Shown: positions 1-8,773, counted from the stretch's first letter. The stretch: 64,000 nt of DNA from Bhargavaea cecembensis DSE10 (GCF_000348905.1 NZ_AOFT01000013.1:1-64000); one strand, 5' to 3'. Notes: a model not told the origin generated them from the sequence alone. Program-made: numbers and translations.

Positions 1-204
1 TTTTGGTATATCCGGCCCGATCTGCTTGGGATCCAACCCTGCCTCCAGGAAGATTTCATATGGCGTCTTACCTTCCTGATAGGCCTTCACGGCATTCAAT
101 TTGAATTCAGGCGCGTATTGTATGGTCTTATCCGTCACATGAAGGACGTTAGGATTGTCCTCGAGAAGTCGGCGAATGGATTCATTAATCGGTTGGCGGC
201 TCAT
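1..204 (-). CDS. IS3-type helix-turn-helix transposase subunit, cut by window edge
   Basis: The reading frame starts at the ATG complementary to 202-204, preceded by a strong GGAGGAG, and runs off the left edge. It begins MSRQPINESIRRLLEDNPNV and continues with a segment like 'APEFKLNAVKAYQEGKTP' and 'EIFLEAGLDP'. This matches the helix-turn-helix OrfA-like proteins of IS3-group elements common in Bacillales, which bind element ends and are usually followed by an integrase-type OrfB. Only about 68 codons are visible, so completeness cannot be judged. The family assignment is from memory of the motif. Confidence 0.6.
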   Translation of the reverse strand, partial: MSRQPINESIRRLLEDNPNVLHVTDKTIQYAPEFKLNAVKAYQEGKTPYEIFLEAGLDPKQIGPDIPK

Positions 205-261
205 CAAAATCTCCTCCGTTCAACTTTGTGTTCAGTATAGCGGAGTTTTTGACCACGCAAA

Positions 262-305
262 AACCCCGAACCGGGACTTTTTTAAAGTGTCCGTAGTTCG
301 GGGTT
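262..305 (-). terminator. Rho-independent terminator of the yknXYZ-like operon
   Basis: A 10-bp perfect outer stem (AACCCCGAAC / GTTCGGGGTT) with a shorter inner GGAC/GTCC pairing is followed on the minus strand by TTTTTGCG. It lies about 100 bp after the permease stop codon. It could also be part of the end of the adjacent IS element. Confidence 0.65.
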
Positions 306-405
306 CAGTTCATCATTGCTGATTCGGGGTCTAATTCCACTGTTATTTCTTGTTTTGCACCACTCAACTGAACGGGTTACATCGCATGCGCTGCCTCTTT
401 CCTCA

Positions 406-1619
<1,214 letters not shown>

Positions 1620-1623
<4 letters not shown>

Positions 1624-2300
1624 GATGTCACCTGCCTGTCATCCACGATCAGGCCGTCACGCAGGACGATGATGCGGTCCGTCCAGGCCGCGATCTCTTC
1701 CTCATGGGTAACGATGATGACCGTCTTGCCTTCGCGGTTCAGTTCGGTGAGCAGATCCATGATTTGCGCACCTGTCCTTGAGTCAAGCGCGCCTGTCGGC
1801 TCATCCGCCAAAATGACGGTGGGATGGTTGACCAACGCGCGGGCAATGGCGACACGCTGCTTCTGGCCGCCTGACAGTTCGCTCGGCAGATGTCCCGTCC
1901 TGTCCTTGAGGCCGACTTTCTCCAGAAGGCCGAGGGCGCGTTCGGACCGCTCTTTTTTCGAAACCCCTGCATAGAGCAGAGGCGTTTCGACATTCTTTTG
2001 GGCGTTCAGGCGGGGGAGCAGGAAGAACTGCTGGAACACAAAGCCGATATGCTTGTTGCGCAGGCCCGCCAGCTGTTTTTCATTGGCCTGTTTCACATCT
2101 TCTCCGTTCAGGGAGTACGTGCCGCCGGTCTGCTTGTCGAGAAAGCCGATGATGTTCATCAGCGTCGACTTGCCGGAACCGGACGGCCCCATGATGGCCA
2201 CGAATTCACCGTCCCTGATTTCCAGATCCAGGCCACGAAGGACGGGAACAGAAACACTGCCGCTCCCATAGGTCTTGGTAATCTGAGAAAGCCTGATCAT
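1620..2300 (-). CDS. yknY: MacB/LolD-type ABC transporter ATPase (YknY-like)
   Basis: 226 residues from the ATG at 2298-2300, chosen because GGAGG lies 8 nt upstream; the frame is open further upstream but gives a basic, non-conserved extension inside yknX. Walker A (GPSGSGKST), the signature LSGGQKQRVAIARAL, Walker B (ILADEPTGALD) and the switch histidine (IIVTHE) are all present. It belongs to the family that powers FtsX-domain permeases through mechanotransmission rather than classic import. The gene starts just after the adaptor stop codon and overlaps the permease start, so all three are one operon. Confidence 0.93.
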
Positions 2301-2301
2301 G

Positions 2302-3621
2302 TCAGTTCGCCTCCGATTCGTCGGCTTCCGGCTCCGTTTCTTCCGGGGCTTCCCCGCCTTCTGCCGGCTCTGCTTCTGTTTCCGTTTCATCCATCATGCC
2401 CGGCTCTTCCATACCTTCGACCATATTCACGAAATCCGGAACTTCCTGGCCGGGTTCGAGGTTGTTCATCATGATGACGTAGGGGTTGGTGACGACCAGA
2501 TCGCCGGGTTCCAGGCCTTCCGCGACGCCGGCGAACTCGTCATTCATCTCACCGAGCACCACCGGGCGCTTTTCAAGGATGTTGTCGTCGTTGATCACAT
2601 AAACAAATTCATTGCCTTCCTCGTCCATATCCAGCGCCATATGAGGGATGGCCAATTGTTCGCTCTGTTCAAGGTCGGAGACATTGATCTCCAGTGATAC
2701 ATGGAATCCTTGGCGCAGATCTTTCGTGTCTCCGGCAATGGCAACCGTGAACGGATACATCGTCACATTGCCGCCGCCACCTCCGAATTCATCCATGCCG
2801 CCCTGGTCACCTTCAGGAAACTGGGAGACGGATTCGATGGTGCCATCCCATGTCCGGTCTTTAAACACTTTGGGCCGGATGACGACCGCCTGTCCCGGCT
2901 TGACTTTTACCGTGTCAAACTCGCTCATCGTCCCGATCACTTTGAACGGGCCGCTCGAAATGATGTGGACGATCGGCTCGGCGGATCCGTTTTCGGTGGG
3001 TTCCACATTTTTATTGACCTTCACGACGGTGCCGGCAATCTTGCTTTTGACGGTCAGTTTTTCTTTCTGGATGGCCGTCTCATCAATTGTCTGCTGAGCC
3101 GAGCTGACTTCATCTTTAATGCCTTCGATGTCCATTTCGAGCTGGACGATTTCCTTGGACGCGGCATTCAGTTCTTCTTTCGTGATGTCGGGATTTTTCT
3201 TCATGTCTTTTAAGAGTTTTCGCGCTGCCGCCAATTCATCATTTGCGATGGCCAGGCGCTTTTTTGTCAGATCACGCGTTCGGACGGCTTTATTGTATTC
3301 ACTGTTCACAGCGGAGTCATCATATGAATACAGCGGAGTGTCCGCTTCGACAACCTGGTTTTCCTCTACGAAAAACTCATTCACTTCACCATTTTCGGCT
3401 TCATGGAACACCTTCTGTTCGTCGCTCGGGATAATCTGTCCCGTGACAAGAATGCTCTCGCCCAGCTCCTGCATGGCGACAGGCTGTACCATTACCGGCT
3501 CGTCAAGCTCTTCAGATGCACCGGCAAGAAACAGCCGGTCCTTGAAGACAAATGCCGCTGCCCCCAGCAACACGACGGCGAGGACGATGATGCCTGTCCA
3601 AATCATGGCTTTCTTCTTCAT
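2302..3621 (-). CDS. yknX: HlyD/RND-type membrane-fusion adaptor (YknX-like)
   Basis: 439 residues. An N-terminal anchor helix (about residues 7-26) is followed by a biotinyl-lipoyl-like half domain, a coiled-coil hairpin (about 105-190, rich in Lys/Glu/Ala), the second lipoyl half (KIAGTVVKVNKNVEPTE) and beta-barrel domains. The last ~45 residues are a strongly acidic Glu/Pro tail. AAGGGGG precedes the ATG. It is the adaptor of the ABC efflux system encoded by the next two genes. No YknW-like (Yip1-domain) gene is present upstream, unlike B. subtilis. The acidic tail looks like a lineage-specific extension. Confidence 0.9.
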   Translation of the reverse strand: MKKKAMIWTGIIVLAVVLLGAAAFVFKDRLFLAGASEELDEPVMVQPVAMQELGESILVTGQIIPSDEQKVFHEAENGEVNEFFVEENQVVEADTPLYSYDDSAVNSEYNKAVRTRDLTKKRLAIANDELAAARKLLKDMKKNPDITKEELNAASKEIVQLEMDIEGIKDEVSSAQQTIDETAIQKEKLTVKSKIAGTVVKVNKNVEPTENGSAEPIVHIISSGPFKVIGTMSEFDTVKVKPGQAVVIRPKVFKDRTWDGTIESVSQFPEGDQGGMDEFGGGGGNVTMYPFTVAIAGDTKDLRQGFHVSLEINVSDLEQSEQLAIPHMALDMDEEGNEFVYVINDDNILEKRPVVLGEMNDEFAGVAEGLEPGDLVVTNPYVIMMNNLEPGQEVPDFVNMVEGMEEPGMMDETETEAEPAEGGEAPEETEPEADESEAN

Positions 3622-3715
3622 ATTTTCCCCCTTGATATTCAGCGCATCGTTTTCTATCTATTTGCCTTTTGCGCCCTTTATGTTTCCCCGTACCCAAACA
3701 TGGATTTAGGGCATG

Positions 3716-3779
3716 AAAAAAGTGCTCCGCCCGTTGCTGGTCATCGGCCACTTACATCTGAAAAAAACGGGATGAGCAC
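3716..3779 (-). terminator. terminator-like hairpin in the leader of yknX (possible attenuator)
   Basis: On the minus strand GTGCTC-AT-CCCGTT pairs with AACGGG-CG-GAGCAC (6 + 6 bp around a 2x2 internal loop, ~30-nt loop) and is followed by TTTTTT. A TATAAT (complement of 3791-3796) sits just upstream, so a transcript would begin within a few nucleotides of the hairpin. No minus-strand gene lies upstream to be terminated, so this acts either as an attenuator of yknXYZ or as the end of a ~65-nt RNA. Confidence 0.55.
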
Positions 3780-3952
3780 ATTTCCTCATGATTATACAAT
3801 ATTTTCCGAAAAAGAACCGATATAAATTGGATATTATTGATAGAAATATGATGACAATTGAAGGAATTTGGTGATTGGACTCATTCCGAATGCCATCTAT
3901 AATGGAGATTCATGAAGGTTGTGATGTTCGATGGGAAGGAAGGGGCTGTCCA

Positions 3953-4555
3953 ATGACTTGGGACGTATTGAATATCATCGGTACCCTCGCCTTTGCCGTC
4001 AGTGGTGCGCTCGTCGCGATGGAGGAGGATTTTGACATTTTCGGTGTGATGATTCTTGGGTTCACCACGGCATTCGGGGGCGGGACGATCCGCAACCTCC
4101 TCATCGGGATTCCGGTGGAAGACATCTGGACTCAGGGCAATCTGTTTATCCTGGCCTTCACCGCCATTCTGGTGGTGTTTCTGTTTCCGACACACTGGTG
4201 GATCCGCTACTGGAACCGATGGGGCATCTTTTTCGATGCGATCGGACTGGCTGCGTTTGCCATACAGGGTGCCCTCATGGCCGTCTATTCCGGCGCATCG
4301 CTCGCCGGGGCCATCGTGGCCGCGACCCTGACCGGTGCGGGTGGCGGGATGATCCGGGATGTGTTCGCAGGAAGAAAACCGATGATCTTCCGGGATGAAA
4401 TCTATGCGCTTTGGGCGGCACTCGGCGGCCTGCTGATCGGCATCGGACTGATTAAAGGGGCGTGGATGACCGGTGCCCTGCTCGTGGCCATAGTGCTGCT
4501 CCGGATGCTGTCCGTCCACTACAGATGGCAGCTGCCGAAACGCTCCCTGACATAG
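3953..4555 (+). CDS. trimeric intracellular cation channel family membrane protein (UPF0126, YvgT-like)
   Basis: 200 residues, about seven membrane helices. The start MTWDVLNIIGTLAFAVSGAL was chosen because GGAAGGAAGGGG lies 8 nt upstream and the family begins this way; an in-frame ATG at 3875 would add a non-hydrophobic extension. The family has an internal two-fold repeat with glycine-rich motifs, seen here as GFTTAFGGGTIRN (about residue 43) and TLTGAGGGMIRDV (about residue 128). Bacterial members form trimeric potassium-permeable channels. It is monocistronic, divergent from yknXYZ. Physiological role unknown. Confidence 0.85.
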   Translation: MTWDVLNIIGTLAFAVSGALVAMEEDFDIFGVMILGFTTAFGGGTIRNLLIGIPVEDIWTQGNLFILAFTAILVVFLFPTHWWIRYWNRWGIFFDAIGLAAFAIQGALMAVYSGASLAGAIVAATLTGAGGGMIRDVFAGRKPMIFRDEIYALWAALGGLLIGIGLIKGAWMTGALLVAIVLLRMLSVHYRWQLPKRSLT

Positions 4556-4640
4556 ATGAGTACGTGGTAATCGAAGAATAACCGACAAGCATCCGACTGT
4601 ATGGAGAAACGGCGAAAAATGCTTGGCGGACTGACTGATG

Positions 4641-4666
4641 CCCCTTTCCGAATTGGAGGAAAGGGG
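4641..4666 (+). other. stem-loop after the UPF0126 gene
   Basis: A perfect 9-bp stem (CCCCTTTCC / GGAAAGGGG, 8-nt loop) lies about 90 bp after the stop codon. There is no T-run on the plus strand, so it is at best a weak terminator. Nothing else is recognised between 4556 and 4797. Confidence 0.35.
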
Positions 4667-4797
4667 TATTCCTGTGGTACTCAGCTGAATCCGCCACGTT
4701 TCGGAGTGGGAGCGCATTATACCATTTGAATCATGAAGCTGTTCCTGAAGTCACCGTTCTATTCGGAACCTTAATCCATTCCTACTATTAATAACTA

Positions 4798-5259
4798 ATG
4801 TTGAAGGATTTTCCTTTCGTCTTTAGAATAGGATACAGCAAAGAGTTTGGAGAATTCTCCGGAAGTTTATCATCTTTTTGTGCTAGGGGATGGGAAGATT
4901 GGAGGAATGAAAAGACAGAACGACTGGAAGACCTGATCAGGAATTGGCGTACATACTGCACAGAAGAAAACTTTATCGGAATAGGATCGTCCAGAAAGGT
5001 TTACAAAACCCAAGAAAAGGTCATCGAGGTTCATCTTCACTCGATCGGTCACCTGCAATCCCAAAACGAACTGGCCATATACAACGCCATGATGCAAAGA
5101 AACTCCATGCGATTTTTGCGGCCGTTCATTTTGTTGACGAGCAGGCATCAATCAATCTTATTACGGCCCATCCCGCGCAGAGAAAACCAATCATTTGAGA
5201 TCGATCCGGAGAAAGATACGGATCAGGATAAACGGTGTTATTCATGCGGTAAGGAATAG
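4798..5259 (+). pseudogene. decayed kinase-like gene with two frameshifts and an internal deletion
   Basis: The frame beginning at 4798 reads 'FIGIGSSRKVYKTQEKVIEV', a glycine-rich nucleotide-binding-like start, then QSQNELAIYNAMMQ. Around 5100 the sensible sequence moves to another frame (HAIFAAVHFVDEQASINLI) and near 5180 returns to the first (ENQSFEIDPEKD), then jumps to a cysteine-pair end (DKRCYSCGKE). I recall full-length Bacillus proteins with these segments in this order and a longer middle part. The best reading is a pseudogene with two compensating frameshifts and a C-terminal deletion. If translated as the intact 153-codon frame, the middle third would be nonsense. Confidence 0.55.
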
Positions 5260-5277
5260 GACTAAGGAGGCCATTCA

Positions 5278-6063
5278 ATGAATGCTGACTTCGGGAAAGT
5301 GGCGAAGGGCTATGCGCTTTACAGGAATGACCTGACGGATAATCTGTTTGAAAACCTCGCGATAAGGGGCCTGACATTTCGGGGGCGGGCAGTTGCGGAC
5401 CTTGGGGCCGGCACCGGCGTACTGACGCGGATGCTCCTGGAGCAGGGGGCTCAGGTGACGGGAGTCGAGCCTTCTTCAGAACTGATCAGGGAAGCCAGGT
5501 ACATCGACCGGGAATCAGGTGCGGAAATCGATTACGTGAACCGGTATGCGGAAGACACCGGGCTGCCTGAACAGTTTTTCGATACCGTGACTGCGCTGCG
5601 TGCGTGGCACTGGTTCGACGGACCGACCGTACTTAAGGAAGTGAAGCGGATCCTGAAGCCAGGCGGAGATCTTCTGATCATGGACTCCGGATTTGTCAGC
5701 GCCGATCCGGTTGTGCAAGAGACGATGGGCCACATGAAAAAGGCCATACCCGGCCGGATCAAGCCCGCGGGAAGAAAGGCGGATTCCGCACAGTCCATCA
5801 ATAGTTTCCCGGTGGAGTGGTTTGCGGAGTGGCAGTCCCACGGGTTTGAACTCAAAGAGCTGTACAACGAGGATTACACGGTGGCCTTTACTCCGGAAGC
5901 CTGGTGCGGGCGGATCAAGACGCTTTCCTGGATGCTGCACCTGGAAGAGTCCGAACGGGACCAGATTATGGACAGTCTGAAACCTCATCTGATCCGGCTG
6001 TTCGGGGACCGGACCTATGAAATCGGCCATAAACTCCACGTGGTCTTATTGAAAAATGTCTGA
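5278..6063 (+). CDS. class I SAM-dependent methyltransferase
   Basis: 261 residues, AAGGAGG 7 nt before the ATG. Motif I is VADLGAGTGVLTRML (about residue 40), followed by the acidic end of beta-2 (VTGVEPS) and the motif IV region FDTVTALRAWHWFD (about residue 105), typical of Methyltransf_11-type enzymes of the UbiE/Coq5-like superfamily, often annotated as YcgJ- or Tam-like. The substrate cannot be told from sequence; HW-F following the acidic loop is common in small-molecule O/N-methyltransferases. The gene immediately precedes, with one-base-scale overlap of frames, a small membrane protein. Confidence 0.85.
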   Translation: MNADFGKVAKGYALYRNDLTDNLFENLAIRGLTFRGRAVADLGAGTGVLTRMLLEQGAQVTGVEPSSELIREARYIDRESGAEIDYVNRYAEDTGLPEQFFDTVTALRAWHWFDGPTVLKEVKRILKPGGDLLIMDSGFVSADPVVQETMGHMKKAIPGRIKPAGRKADSAQSINSFPVEWFAEWQSHGFELKELYNEDYTVAFTPEAWCGRIKTLSWMLHLEESERDQIMDSLKPHLIRLFGDRTYEIGHKLHVVLLKNV

Positions 6064-6076
6064 GGAGGATTTCGCA

Positions 6077-6262
6077 ATGCTGAAAAGCAGCGTGAGGTAC
6101 GGCCTCTTTCTCTTTGCCGGTCTGACGCTGTGGCAGTTGATTGTTCATCGGGAAGTCGAATGGGGGATGGTGGTCGCCGTAAGTGTGCTGGCCGGCTTCT
6201 TTAACCTCTTGTGGGATTGGGCGAAGGTGCCATACGACTGGAACAAGCGGAGCGGAGATTGA
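6077..6262 (+). CDS. small two-helix membrane protein
   Basis: 61 residues from the ATG at 6077, preceded by GAGGAGG at 6062-6068. It has two hydrophobic segments (YGLFLFAGLTLWQLIV and GMVVAVSVLAGFFNLLW) and a short charged tail ending WNKRSGD. It starts 14 bp after the methyltransferase stop, so the two are probably co-transcribed. I do not recognise a family; its function is unknown. Confidence 0.6.
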   Translation: MLKSSVRYGLFLFAGLTLWQLIVHREVEWGMVVAVSVLAGFFNLLWDWAKVPYDWNKRSGD

Positions 6263-6327
6263 GCGGCTTCCGTGCAGGCGGTGGTATACTCGAGAGGACA
6301 ATTGTTCGACCGGAGGAGCGAAGGCAC

Positions 6328-6588
6328 GTGTTGATTACAAATGAAGCCAAAGAGTTATTGGAGCCGTTTCTGAAAGAGCGCGGCCTGGGCGGATTGCGCC
6401 TGACCGTGGAAACGGGCGAGTTCGGTCCCCAGTTTGCCATCACGTTCGACGAGCCACAGGAGTTTGATGTCGTGCAGGAGATCAAGGGAATCCGAGTGGC
6501 GATCGATGCGCAGCTGAGCGATACGGACCTGTTGACGCTGGACGTCGAGGAAACGCCGGAAGGGCGGGGCATCGTACTCCGGAGCTGA
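6328..6588 (+). CDS. HesB/IscA-fold protein lacking all cysteines
   Basis: 86 residues from the GTG at 6328, chosen because GGAGGAG at 6312-6318 is 9 nt upstream; TTG at 6331 is the alternative. The pattern ITNEAKELLEPFLKERG, LRLTVE, GPQFAITFDEP, and IRVAIDAQLS matches the A-type iron-sulfur carrier/HesB fold (Fe-S_biosyn). The family normally carries a cysteine around the GGCSG-like turn and a C-terminal CG(C/S)G; here that turn reads ETGEFGPQF and no cysteine exists anywhere. It therefore cannot bind a cluster in the usual way. It is followed by a strong terminator. Confidence 0.65.
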   Translation: MLITNEAKELLEPFLKERGLGGLRLTVETGEFGPQFAITFDEPQEFDVVQEIKGIRVAIDAQLSDTDLLTLDVEETPEGRGIVLRS

Positions 6589-6600
6589 CCAAAGAAGATA

Positions 6601-6637
6601 AGCAGGAGCATCCCCGGCGGGTGCTCCTGCTTTTTTT
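6601..6637 (+). terminator. Rho-independent terminator
   Basis: AGCAGGAGCA pairs perfectly with TGCTCCTGCT and is followed by a run of seven T. It ends the methyltransferase / HesB-like transcription unit and lies directly against the stop codon of the convergent STAS gene. Confidence 0.9.
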
Positions 6638-6638
6638 C

Positions 6639-7406
6639 TCACCTATGTAAAGAAGTGCTCAGTTCCTCTTTTAATGAATGATTGAACTGTACCCATTGGT
6701 TAAGGTGATGATGATTCAGTTCTTTTGCGAGATTCGGCTTGATTCCGATCAGTTTAATGACATTGCCGGTCATGAAGTTCAGGGTCTTCACCAGTTGGAT
6801 AAATTTTTCGATGCCATCCGCATGGACTTCTCCGACGGCTGTCAGATCAAAGAGGACCACTTCATAATTCCCCCTGAAGACGGACTGCAGGCAACTCTCG
6901 GAAATGGTGTTGATCTTATTCGCAGTGATATCGCCAAACAGGGGAATCATGCACAGTGTTTCGGACAGCGGGATAAACGGGCCGGACAGTTCATCCATCC
7001 GTCTGAGTACCTGCTCGAGCTCGTCTTTTTTCTCCAATAATTCGAAGTCAGTAGAGGCCAGGCGATATTGGATGTTCATCAGCTTTTCGATCAGCTCCTC
7101 ATTGGAACTGTCTTTCGGCAGTAGCATCATAGCGGCATGGTTGTCGGCGTCCCATTGAAGGTATACGTCGAACAGGATCAGGGGATTTTCTTTGGTTTTC
7201 ATATTCAGTTCCAATTTGATCGGTTCCATCCCGGACTCCGAACTGATCCGGCCCAGTTTGTTGATCGATTCTGCATCGACCAGAGATTTAATGTGTCCAT
7301 TGCTCAAGTCAAACCACTGATCGGCAAGCGCCGAATAGCTGACGATTCTTCCGTCCCTGTTAACGCTCAAATACGGGAGGGGAAGGGTTAGATTCAGTTG
7401 TTCCAT
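6639..7406 (-). CDS. STAS-domain protein with N-terminal PAS-like domain (RsbR-like)
   Basis: 255 residues. Residues ~1-105 look like a PAS-type sensor (PYLSVNRDGRIVSYSALADQWF); a charged helical linker follows (about 115-145), then a STAS domain (about 150-245: CMIPLFGDI, VVLFDLTAVGEV, VIKLIGIKPNLA). This is the layout of RsbR co-antagonists of stressosomes. The position equal to the phospho-accepting Thr of RsbR (after the DxTxV-type strand) reads VHADGIEKF, so no Ser/Thr is there. GGGAGG precedes the ATG. The start lies 47 bp inside the B12-domain gene, so translation is coupled. I infer a signalling partner of that protein. Confidence 0.75.
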   Translation of the reverse strand: MEQLNLTLPLPYLSVNRDGRIVSYSALADQWFDLSNGHIKSLVDAESINKLGRISSESGMEPIKLELNMKTKENPLILFDVYLQWDADNHAAMMLLPKDSSNEELIEKLMNIQYRLASTDFELLEKKDELEQVLRRMDELSGPFIPLSETLCMIPLFGDITANKINTISESCLQSVFRGNYEVVLFDLTAVGEVHADGIEKFIQLVKTLNFMTGNVIKLIGIKPNLAKELNHHHLNQWVQFNHSLKEELSTSLHR

Positions 7407-8037
7407 TTTGCTGTCCTCCCGTCTCTTTATTTTGAATCCATTTTTCGGTTTCCGGCAAATCCTTCAGGATGACTGTATCTTCCGAGCAGTACGGGCGGAG
7501 GTCATAAAGATCCGTCAGGCGTCCGCCGACAAGGACAGCCGGCTTTTTCGGAAGTTGGCTGAAAGCCTCCACGTACTGTTTGAGCTTTGGCAGGTGATAC
7601 ACAATGGTGACCGACAGCCCGATCACGTCCGGCTTCCATTTCTCCGCTGTCTGAAGGGCATATTCCAGAGGCAGGCTCGGACCAAAATACCTTGTTTCCC
7701 ATCCTTGTTCCTGAAACAGGCTGTCGACCATCTTCAGGCCGAGGTAATGCTGTTCACCGTCGAGGCAAAGAAACATTGCCTTGCCGGCGGTCGGTTCTTT
7801 CCCGAGGCCGAATGACAGTTTGGACAGGATAAAATCACAGGTCGCGGTTGCCAAATGCTCATCGGCGACCGTGATTTCATTGGTTTCCCACAAATGGCCG
7901 ATATGCCGCATGGCCGGTGTCATGAGGTTGTGGTAAACATCCGGCCCGGAGGACTTGGGATAATTCTCGATGCATGCCCACGCCTTGTCCGGATCGCCTT
8001 CCAATAGACAGGAAGCGAGCGTTTCAATGTGTGTCAT
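7360..8037 (-). CDS. stand-alone cobalamin-binding photoreceptor-like protein (CarH/LitR-type B12 domain)
   Basis: 225 residues. Residues ~1-75 form the four-helix B12-binding_2 bundle and ~85-200 the Rossmann-like B12-binding domain. The bundle carries W50 followed nine residues later by E60-H61, the W-x9-EH signature of CarH/LitR adenosylcobalamin photoreceptors. The Rossmann part carries E95-Q-H97-Y-L-G100, the ExHxxG form of the DxHxxG motif that supplies the lower axial histidine. Unlike CarH there is no MerR DNA-binding domain, and the residue after W50 is Glu, where CarH has the His that ligates cobalt after light exposure. Flanking genes suggest it signals to the STAS protein. Light sensing is inference. 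Confidence 0.85.
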   Translation of the reverse strand: MTHIETLASCLLEGDPDKAWACIENYPKSSGPDVYHNLMTPAMRHIGHLWETNEITVADEHLATATCDFILSKLSFGLGKEPTAGKAMFLCLDGEQHYLGLKMVDSLFQEQGWETRYFGPSLPLEYALQTAEKWKPDVIGLSVTIVYHLPKLKQYVEAFSQLPKKPAVLVGGRLTDLYDLRPYCSEDTVILKDLPETEKWIQNKETGGQQNGTTESNPSPPVFER

Positions 8038-8038
8038 G

Positions 8039-8383
8039 TTACACCTCTTCCTTGAGGGTTGAGATGGCTTTGGTCAAGTATCGTCTGTAGCTTTCGGCCT
8101 GTTCGCCCGTTTCTTGTTCGAGCAGGGATCGGATGATTTCAAAGTTATCGATCAGGTGCTTCGTCTTCATGCCGTGCCGGGTCAAGATTCCGTTAAGCCA
8201 GACGGCGTAATCCGTGAAAACGTTCGTCTCGTTTAATTCATAGGCGGTATGAAGATGTCTCATATGGTGATGGTTATCTTCCCGGCACTTGGCTTTTCCC
8301 TGTTCGCCGAAACGTTCCAGGAGGGCCGGCTCGATTTCATAGATCTTTTCGGTTACCTGATTGACGATCTGATCTACGTTCAC
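8039..8383 (-). CDS. small His-rich all-helical protein of the B12/STAS operon
   Basis: 114 residues, predicted helical throughout. The central segment KCREDNHHHMRHLHTAYEL is strikingly rich in histidine and is followed by FTDYAVWLNGILTRHGM. It starts within the last codons of the ABM-domain gene (4-bp overlap) and ends one base before the B12-domain gene, so the four genes are tightly coupled. I recall similar helical segments beside or fused to B12-binding domains in Bacillales, but no characterised function. A helical sensor or metal/heme-binding adaptor is possible; no function is assigned. Confidence 0.65.
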   Translation of the reverse strand: MNVDQIVNQVTEKIYEIEPALLERFGEQGKAKCREDNHHHMRHLHTAYELNETNVFTDYAVWLNGILTRHGMKTKHLIDNFEIIRSLLEQETGEQAESYRRYLTKAISTLKEEV

Positions 8384-8685
8384 CTGGCCACCACCTTGAA
8401 TTTGGACACCTTTGGAATGATGGAGGCGAGTTCCTGATCCGGATACTTCTTCTCCAGCTCATGGATCCTGCGGAAATCCTCGCTCCGTGCCCAGTTTAAG
8501 TAATGTTCTTTTGAATCGAATATCAATTGCACCGTCAATTCGCCGGGACGTCGGTCGTTCTGCAGCAGAAGGAAATCGACAAACCCTTCGGCCTGATCGA
8601 CCAAGCGGGAGCGGTTCTGATAGATCCGGATGACTTCCTCCGATTTTTCCGGGGGAACATCAAAAGTTGAAAAGACACTATACAT
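8380..8685 (-). CDS. ABM-fold monooxygenase-like protein (HmoA/IsdG type)
   Basis: 101 residues from the ATG complementary to 8683-8685, preceded by AAGGGGGA; an upstream in-frame ATG would add a Pro/Cys-rich non-family extension. The fold pattern (MYSVFSTFDVPPEKSEEVI, GFVDFLLLQ, LTVQLIFDSKEHYLNW, FRRIHE) is antibiotic-biosynthesis-monooxygenase. W65 and H75 keep the ten-residue W...H spacing of IsdG-type heme oxygenases, but the catalytic Asn near residue 7 is absent (FST). It may degrade or just bind heme or another tetrapyrrole. First gene of the B12/STAS operon. Confidence 0.75.
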   Translation of the reverse strand: MYSVFSTFDVPPEKSEEVIRIYQNRSRLVDQAEGFVDFLLLQNDRRPGELTVQLIFDSKEHYLNWARSEDFRRIHELEKKYPDQELASIIPKVSKFKVVAR

Positions 8686-8773
8686 TGGCTTTCCCCCTTT
8701 TTCTAGCAAATCGTGTCTTGCAAGTTTAACATACTGGCACAAAGGTGGCGTCCAATCCGAATTCTGCGGGCAT

